13,945 bases of DNA from an uncultured Eubacteriales bacterium (lineage in GTDB: Bacteria; Bacillota; Clostridia; Monoglobales; Monoglobaceae), in assembly GCA_958352815.1 (NCBI GenBank), contig CATWQA010000050.1, positions 1 to 13,945 of the forward strand, written 5' to 3'. This document shows positions 1 through 7,800 of this stretch, piece by piece (the first letter of the stretch is position 1; each line of letters starts with the position of its first letter). A program made the position numbers and the translations under genes. Below the pieces are notes generated by a model. The model was given only the letters and a program-made list of their open reading frames with translations, was not told where the DNA came from and searched no databases.

Positions 1-55
1 CAGCCATTTTACATCGCTTATTGCGGGAGATGAGATAAGTTTCTTCTCCGCCGCA
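1..55 (-). repeat. 55-bp exact repeat, copy A (fragment of the giant gene)
   Basis: These 55 bases are identical to 6350-6404 inside the 2450-residue gene, and the match stops sharply at base 56. Read on the minus strand, in the frame that continues past the stop of the stalk-domain gene, they encode the same 18 residues (AAEKKLISSPAISDVKWL) found at about residues 928-945 of the giant protein, where the RCC1 repeats give way to an Ig-like module. The match runs off the window edge, so its true length is unknown. It may be the start of a partial duplicate gene, or a contig-end overlap left by assembly. The repeat itself is certain; its meaning is not. Confidence 0.95.
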
Positions 56-63
56 ATTATATA

Positions 64-1812
64 TTATTCTGTTGTGATTATTGCCGTGTTGGTTGCTTCG
101 TCCCAGTCTACGGTATAGCCTAAGTTTTCCGAGAGGAAGCGGAGAGGCACAAAGGTTTGGTCGTTTATCAGGCGGGCGGGGACGTCCATTGTGGCTGTGG
201 CTCCGTTGACCGTAGCGGTGGTGTTGTTAACGCTAAAGGTAACGCTTTTTTCCTCCGCAAGTCCGAAAGTGCGAATCTCTTGTTCTGTCGTCACAGGAAC
301 GGAAGCAGTCGCAGCTTGATTTGCTTCGTCCCAGGTTACCTCTGCACCCATTTGCTCAAACAGAAAACGCATCGGCACTAAGGTACGATCATCCTCCATA
401 ACCGGCGGCTGATCAAAACCTAAGATTTTATCATTTAATTGGACGTAAGTTAAATCATCAAATTGATACATTGGTATGCGAAAAATGTACTCAACATCTT
501 GATCTATATATATATAATCATCTGTCGCCCATGCATATTTACTACTTCTTAAATATGCCGGTTTAGATTTATCTGTTTCCGGTAAACCTATCTTGTATAC
601 ATAATCCGCAGTTATGTAGTTATAGTCATTTTCACAAAAATTTAATATCCACTTTGATTTAACTATATATCCCGATAGAGATCCATAAAATGCTTTTTCA
701 TCTGATTGGAAAACAACATCATTTTCAAAAACTACTTCTCTTGAAATATTATCATATTTCCCTGTTATATATATAACATTTTCATTTTTATCATTCTCAA
801 TTTTTATATTAGTTCCAAATGGAGTTATATATAACATTTGATCTATAGCAGATAACGCTGTTTCATATTCTTCAATAGTTACATTTTCAAAAGTTACGCC
901 ATTTGCCGATCTACTATATTGAATCGTGGATTCACCTTTAGCAGTATATATCATTGATGTAAAGTAAAAATATCCGTTATAAAATCCAGTACAATTCATA
1001 AGTCCGTTTGCATCAACAGTATCTATTAAATCACAATTTTCATCAAACACATATATACAGCCGCTACTAAATCCTGCAGGACGTTGGAAATCAGATAACG
1101 CCATATTGGGCGTGCCCATTACAATTGTAACCCCATTCCCGCTAAAAGCTCCACCTATGCCTCCATTGTTTCTCAAAGATACTTCTACTCTTTTATCAAA
1201 GTTAATCCCATCCTTTGAAAAGCGAATGTAATATCGACGTTCCTGATCTTGTACATCAATTCTATCAAAATCAATATAATACTCTCCGCTGTAAGCACGG
1301 TAGTACGGAAGTGCTGTCTTATTTTTGTTAATTTTTTCAATCATCGGAAAACTTAAATATATAAGTTCTTCATAATTTGCGCATATATCTTGATTTGCGG
1401 TAAGTACCTCAAGGTTTATCCACTGACCGTTATCATAATACCATTTTACTGTGTAAAATGAATTTTCCGTATCTGTTATATAAAGTCTTTTATTTTCAAG
1501 TGGCGGTATATCTTCTCCATTTCCAGGACCATAATGCGGACTTCCTTCAGAACTTGCAGCGACCTCTCTATCACCCGAAACTTCTACCTGTCCATCAATT
1601 TCAGCGATCAGGCTCCTATTACTAATATCGTCTGCCGTTACTACAGTAAGCTCTATGCGGTTTGTGTCCGCATTTTTATATATCACATAATTTTGACCTG
1701 CAAACTGCTCTAAGCCAGTAAGACCGCTTTTGTCACCGTAATCAAAGCCAAAAACCGTTGTTGTATTTAATATAAAAATCATTATAAGTGCTGTTAAAAA
1801 TATCTTTTTCAT
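64..1812 (-). CDS. Secreted beta-rich protein with C-terminal copper-amine-oxidase-N-like (stalk) domain
   Basis: This is a predicted exported protein of 582 residues. The start was placed at 1812, not the upstream in-frame ATG at 1842, because AAAGGAG (1821-1827) lies 8 bases before it and the resulting N-terminus is a classic signal peptide (MKKIFLTALIMIFILNTTTV, cleavage near residue 23). Residues about 25-450 are rich in Tyr, Asn and Asp with short beta-strand patterns. Two segments (FSKDGINFDKR near 197, YSRSANGVTF near 297) resemble Asp-box or propeller turns, but I cannot name the fold. Residues about 455-582 form a tandem PF07833-type domain: two units, each ending in a VPMRFL or VPLRFL motif and a (T/D)WDEA motif. 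In Clostridia such domains are common on surface proteins and usually imply wall or matrix association, not catalysis. The gene lies 19 bases after the giant gene and is probably co-transcribed. The stalk half is much GC-richer than the body, suggesting domain shuffling. Confidence 0.9.
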   Translation of the reverse strand: MKKIFLTALIMIFILNTTTVFGFDYGDKSGLTGLEQFAGQNYVIYKNADTNRIELTVVTADDISNRSLIAEIDGQVEVSGDREVAASSEGSPHYGPGNGEDIPPLENKRLYITDTENSFYTVKWYYDNGQWINLEVLTANQDICANYEELIYLSFPMIEKINKNKTALPYYRAYSGEYYIDFDRIDVQDQERRYYIRFSKDGINFDKRVEVSLRNNGGIGGAFSGNGVTIVMGTPNMALSDFQRPAGFSSGCIYVFDENCDLIDTVDANGLMNCTGFYNGYFYFTSMIYTAKGESTIQYSRSANGVTFENVTIEEYETALSAIDQMLYITPFGTNIKIENDKNENVIYITGKYDNISREVVFENDVVFQSDEKAFYGSLSGYIVKSKWILNFCENDYNYITADYVYKIGLPETDKSKPAYLRSSKYAWATDDYIYIDQDVEYIFRIPMYQFDDLTYVQLNDKILGFDQPPVMEDDRTLVPMRFLFEQMGAEVTWDEANQAATASVPVTTEQEIRTFGLAEEKSVTFSVNNTTATVNGATATMDVPARLINDQTFVPLRFLSENLGYTVDWDEATNTAIITTE

Positions 1813-1820
1813 TGTATTTT

Positions 1821-1827
1821 CTCCTTT
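1821..1827 (-). promoter_or_regulatory. Ribosome binding site fixing the start of the stalk-domain gene
   Basis: On the minus strand these bases read AAAGGAG, followed by 8 bases and then ATG at 1812. This good Shine-Dalgarno match favours the downstream ATG over the one at 1842. It also changes the junction with the giant gene from an 11-base overlap to a 19-base gap. Confidence 0.8.
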
Positions 1828-1831
1828 CTCT

Positions 1832-4800
1832 TTACTCAGCATATAATATATTATATACTCCCATTACTCCTATGTTGGGTATTACTATAGAAAAGTCCAG
1901 TTTGCGTTCTTCACCTGCTCCAATATCAAAGCTGAACATCTCATAAAATACGCAGCGGGCTTTTCCGTTCTCATCTGTCTCGCTCCACGGCAATACACAT
2001 CTTAAATTCCTATTATTTATATTAACGACATTTCCCGCAGAGTCGGTTCCCGTAATTGAGTATTCATAATACATTCCGCTTCCGTTGCCTACCATATAAT
2101 ATATTTTTTTAGGCTGTGACAATGTGTTCTTTACGGTAAGTGAATAGTTTTCCGTCACGGAGAAATTAGCCATTTTTATAGCGGCAGGGTCACTATCACT
2201 GCTTCCTACCTCCAGATTTCCGTTAGCTGTATCTGTATGGTAATTATCAAAGTAGAAGGTTTTGTGTTCATCTCCTTCTTCGGGTGCTCCAACCTTTGTA
2301 CCGGTGAATTTAAGTCCAAGCATATCAGAGTTCGCTATAAAACTTGAATAATTTCTCGCAGATTCGGAATTTACATGCGTCATCCAATACCTAAACGTCG
2401 GAACAGTTAAAGTGTTAAAACCGTTACTGCCGTCATTCACCCTGAATATATATTCGTCATTATTACTTATTACAGGAGGCTGTACCCCATTAGACTGAGA
2501 GCGGTTATATATCTTAGGCGAATAGAATTTTGAATCATCTGTATCACTGATTGTCCACGTGCCTTCGCTATGGACTGACGCCGATGAATTTGAGACGCCT
2601 TTATATTTTTCTCCTATCTCGTTTATTTCGCCTCCGCCAATTTCATTTGTGTAGTCTCTAAGGGAGTCTTTGGTAAAGATCTTTCCTGAGGATAACGTGC
2701 CAATATTTATGTTACTCTTAGCATGAAAAGCTGTTGATTTTATAGTTGCAGTTCCGCTAATTATACAGTCAAATATTATAAATACAGGAAATCCACTTTG
2801 AGATAAATCAAGATTAATACACTGTTCTCCGAACAACCACTCACTATCACCACTATTGATAGTTATGGTCTTATTTAAAAGTTGATTAGTTTTATTTCCC
2901 CATTCACCTTCTCCAGCATTATATCCTAGATATTCATATGGTTTATTGTTTATAACTATGTATTTATTACCAACAAAATTATTTGAATTTACTAAATTTG
3001 TGTTAGTGTAATCTGCCCAAGCTTGGTAACTTACAGCTTCTTGGTATGTTCCATTCTCATTATATCCTCTATATGCTGGCGTCTGGATACCTATATTAGT
3101 AATTGTTACGGTTATTGGGTTATCGCTATTATTTGTAATTAAGTAGTCAAATGATAAATTATTATCATCAGAGCAACCACATTGGGTATGATCTACGGTA
3201 GCATCCCGGCTCCTCGCAAGATGAGAAGATGCCACCGTAACTTTTCCCGAAACGTTTTCCGCAGTTATAAGCGCAGTGTTTCCATATTGCGAATCCGCCA
3301 GATCTGCCTTGATAATATACTCCGGGCAGTTATCATAAATAAACGTGCCGGATCTATCGGGGGCAAAGACTAATTCATTATCTCCGGGAGACGATATGGT
3401 AAAGCTATAGCTTGAACTTGAACTTTCCGTCTCTACTTTTATGTATGCAGTCTCACCTTTCAGCAGATTATATCTTGCACCTCCCGATGAGGCATCAAGA
3501 CCCTGTATATCACGCTTTTTCATATCACTGACCGTTACCGTACAGTTATTAAGATTTTTCACGTAATAATATCCTGTTTTAGGTGCAACAAAGTAGAACT
3601 CGCCGGAACCGTTTTTATCGCTCGCTTGGGTTATTGTTTTTGTGCCGTTAATATATAAGTCTATATAATTTGATTCGCCCTCGTTTACTATTTGGACATT
3701 TTTAATACCCTCGTCAAGGTCAAACAAACATCTTACTATTGATGCGCACATTTCTGCCCTTGTAATATAGGCTTTGGGGTTATACAGGCTTCCGTCACCC
3801 GTCATTATATGATTACAATACAACTGCTTTACTGCTTCCAGGTATATGCCGTTAATACTTGACTTATCGCCTAAACCCTTGCCCAGTTTCCAATTTGCCA
3901 GCTGCAAACAAGACGTTGCTGCCTCATCATAGTAATACAGCTTACTTGCCACTCCCATTTCAGATGACGCATCCATGTATATTGACTTTATTATGTACGC
4001 TGCCTCCTCTCTCGGGATTTCCGAATAAAAATATGCATCGTCTATCTCCTTGTCTTTGTATATATCAATCTGGCTTTGCATATAACTTATATATTTTCTT
4101 GCCCAAAATTCAGCCGTACTTTCTACGTCATCTATTTTTATGTCTCCGCACTCTATGATTATTTTAAATATTTCCGCCCGTGTTATAGAAGCATCGGCAT
4201 TGACATTGCCATTTTCATCTCCGTTTACCGCACCGATATTTGTCGCCTTGAACAAATAGGGATAATACCAAAGACTGGCTGTTTTAGCCCCCAAATCATT
4301 GTATTTTTTCACTTTATACACCGCATTGGAGTTATATACATTGGGTACTATGCCGTCATATATCACCTTAACACTTCTTACTATCTCTGAATTGGCTTCC
4401 GGTGAAGATATTTTATATTCTCCGTTTTCTTCACCAACGGTTTGGGCAGACCATGCCCCTCCGTCAGACCTTTTGTACGCTTTAACATAATTTTCTGAAA
4501 CAGTATAGTCCTTCGGCTTAGTAAAGCGGATATTATCATAAAGTTTTTCACCGTCTTTTACGGAATCAATTATATTTATTCCGTTTGCTATCTCTGTAAT
4601 ATACGCATATGTATTTATTACACTGTAAGTTCCGTCTGCCAATGCTGTATTGGTACCGTCTGCAGTGTACTTACCTGCGGCGGTTTTTCCGGTAATAATT
4701 TTACTTCCATTATCGTTAAACACCACAACAGGAAATCTATAACGCAGATTATTGTCAATTATTTCTTGCACACTGCTGTCATAGAGTTTCTTCCCGTTTG

Positions 4801-7800
4801 TAGTTATTTTGTTGTTTTTAAATTGCTCGCTCTTTTCCTGATAATAATCCGCTACAATTTTTGCATTACTGTCTGGCACACTCGACAGATTGCCCAAAGT
4901 AACATTGTATGCATCATTAACGCTTTCGTTATTACAAAGATTATATCCCTCTGTATACGCCGGCAGGCAATTATATATACCCAAAACCGATGCAATCGCC
5001 GCACCGAATGTATTATTCCCGTCAGACTTTAACATATGCTTATCTGCTCTAAAATCACTTGTATACGCAGAGGAACTGCTTGCCGCGTCCGCGCTCATTG
5101 TCATAACCTCCGACACAGTTCCGAATACAGAATAAAGCTCAGCAATTTTAAGGCGAAGCTCCAGCTCGCTTTGGCACACGTATATATTTTCATTTTGAAC
5201 ATTATCAGTTTCTTCCGATGAGAGAGCCATTATATATACTGCCGTGCCGTTGTTTTCCAGCTCCTCAATCTTTGCATTCAGGGCGTCGGCGTCTCCCAAT
5301 GACTTGACAAATAACACCACAACCCTATCGGCAAGCTGAGAAATATTATCTCCGTCACTCAATGCCGCCTCGCATCTTTCCAAAAACGTCAATGCGTCCA
5401 TGCTGCCGCCGTATTCCTTTGTCTTTATCAATTCAAGGCTTGATTTTGCGCTTGCCGCATCCTTTGTATAGCCAAAGTTGTCATCGGTCACCAAAACCAT
5501 ATCCGACGTTTCTCCGGCGGAGTCAATAAGTCCGTCTATGGTATTCATCCACGTCTTTGTCGTACCCAAATCAAACTCCGCCATATCGACTGAGGTATCA
5601 ATTCCTATAGCCAGCGATACCGCTGCGCCTGTATCGCTTGTCTCGTAACTCTCTATATCGCTCTCTGTCAGCTCATTGTTTTCGGCAAGGAGCATTATAT
5701 TGCTTTCGCTGACCGGTGCCTCCGCAACAGACACAGAACCATTGTCTATTATTATCGCCTTTCGGTCTATATAGCCAAGGGCGTCGCCTATGCCCACAAT
5801 GACCTTAACATTTTTATCCAATGCGTCCTCATCTACGGTAAATTGCACGCTTCTGTAATCGTCATAGCCTTCTACGGGCAGGAACGTTCCCTGACGCGCA
5901 GACCAGAAGAAGAAGGGATCCGCATTTTGAGAGCATACATACTGGTCATCTCGTATAGTAAACTGGTACACTCCGTTTTCCTCATCAATAACGCTCATTG
6001 CCACGCTTGTTATCTCGGGATATACGTCGGGAGCCGTTTCAGGATAAATCTGGTCATACTCAAAGCCTATAGAGCGGATAGGTATATCCGTAGACGGCTT
6101 TATTGCGGGGTCTTGCTTTACTGTAATTGTATAGTTGGGCGTATAGGTTCCCGTGCTACCCGCAACCGTTGCATACAGCTTAACATCGGTATCGCTGCCA
6201 TAGCAATCGGGACGGCTCACAAGAGTTCCGCCATCGGCTATATAATAAGTATTGCCGCTTTTCCACGTAATAGAGCTGCCGTTAGGCGCGGTACTCGGCA
6301 GCGTTATACTGCTCGTTATGGGCTGACTTATACTTGACATATAACTGTCCAGCCATTTTACATCGCTTATTGCGGGAGATGAGATAAGTTTCTTCTCCGC
6401 CGCATATATGCCGAGCTGCCCCTGATAGTTATAACCAAAGGTATACAGATTTCCGGCCTGATCTGCTACAGCGGAATAAGCATAGCCGCAGGACATGTCC
6501 GCTATGGTTTTTCCGCTGAATGCGGGCACCTGCTTCGGGGTATTTTGAATACCCGAACTGCCCATATCATATCCCAGCTGTCCATTGCTGCCATAGCCCC
6601 AGCTGTACAGTGTTCCGTTTTCAGTCAGCGCAAAGGCGTTCATTTTTCCGGCATCAATTTTTACAACTCCGCTGAGTGTCGAAATTTTACCGGGGATTTT
6701 ATAAGTTCCTGTGCGACCCAATGCGCCGCCGGAGGGCGCGCCCCATGAATATACGTGCCCCATATCGGTCAAGAGCAACGCAAAGTCTATACCTGCAGAT
6801 ATATCTATAATTTCTTCTCCGTCTTCCAGCTCCACAGATATTTTCTTGGGTGCAGTGCACATTTCATTAGTGCCGTCACCTAATTGCCACCTGTTATTTC
6901 TTCCCCAGGAATAAAGACCGTCACTCGTCAACGCCAGAGCATAATCCTCACCCACGCTGATTTTTTCCACCTCGCTGAGAGAGGGGATGCGTTCCGGGTC
7001 TAAACGTCTTTCGGTGTCGCCCAAGCCCAGCTGACCATAGGTATTTACTCCCACGCTCCAAACGGTTCCGTCCTTTTTCAGGAACAAACTAAATTCTGTT
7101 CCGGCGGCAATTTGCTGAACATTACTTATTCCGCTGAGCTTTGAAGCGGTTCTTATCTTGCCCGCTCCTCTTCCCATTGGATAATTACTGTTGCTGCCCC
7201 AGCCCCAAACATCTCCGTTTATATCCAGAACCAGGTTATGGTTTTTGCCGCGGCTCACGGCAACAGGATTATCAATACCGCTTATTACTGTCGGATAAGT
7301 TATAGTCGTAGAGCTGTCTGTCCCGTCCGCAAAATAGCCCTCGCCCCACGCAAGAACCTGTCCTAGCTCATTTATTGCCAGAGTTTGGTTTCTGTACGCG
7401 TCAAGCTGCCTGATTGCAAAGGGATACTCAATTTTCAGCGGCGTTTTTACCCAATCAACATTTTCATCTATGTCATCCGTCATTATGCCCTCGCGCCAAT
7501 ACGCTCCGTTTCGGTCTTTGTATACGGTATACGCATCTGTCTGCTCTGTAACCTCATATATGTCCATTCTATATATACAAAGGGTTCCGTCAAAGGTCAA
7601 AGCATATATTCTACCGTTATACATAGCGGATTTGCCCGAACCGAGATACAAATTACTTTCCCCATCACAGCTCCAGCTATTGGTAGAAATATCATATATC
7701 TGAACCTTAGTTCTCGCATAGTAACCGCCCACCAGATAGATTTTACCGTCACGTACGTGAAGGGTCGCCCCTGCTGTTGCATAAGGCATATTCGCACCTG

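Noticed and set aside
1..55. The 55-bp repeat as a phage or integrative-element attachment site
   Set aside because: The other copy lies inside an intact coding sequence, 6.3 kb away, with no integrase, excisionase or tRNA gene in between. Only two surface-protein genes are enclosed.
64..420. Copper amine oxidase enzyme activity for the stalk-domain protein
   Set aside because: Only the N-terminal-type stalk domain is recognisable. No catalytic oxidase domain with the topaquinone motif is present, so an enzyme name would be misleading.
5843..6337. A 164-codon open frame on the plus strand, and similar ones at 4076-4390, 7385-7804 and 3859-4158
   Set aside because: All lie antisense to the giant gene, whose minus-strand frame has a signal peptide and recognisable repeats. 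The plus-strand products are Cys/Ile/Tyr-rich shadows without domains or ribosome binding sites.
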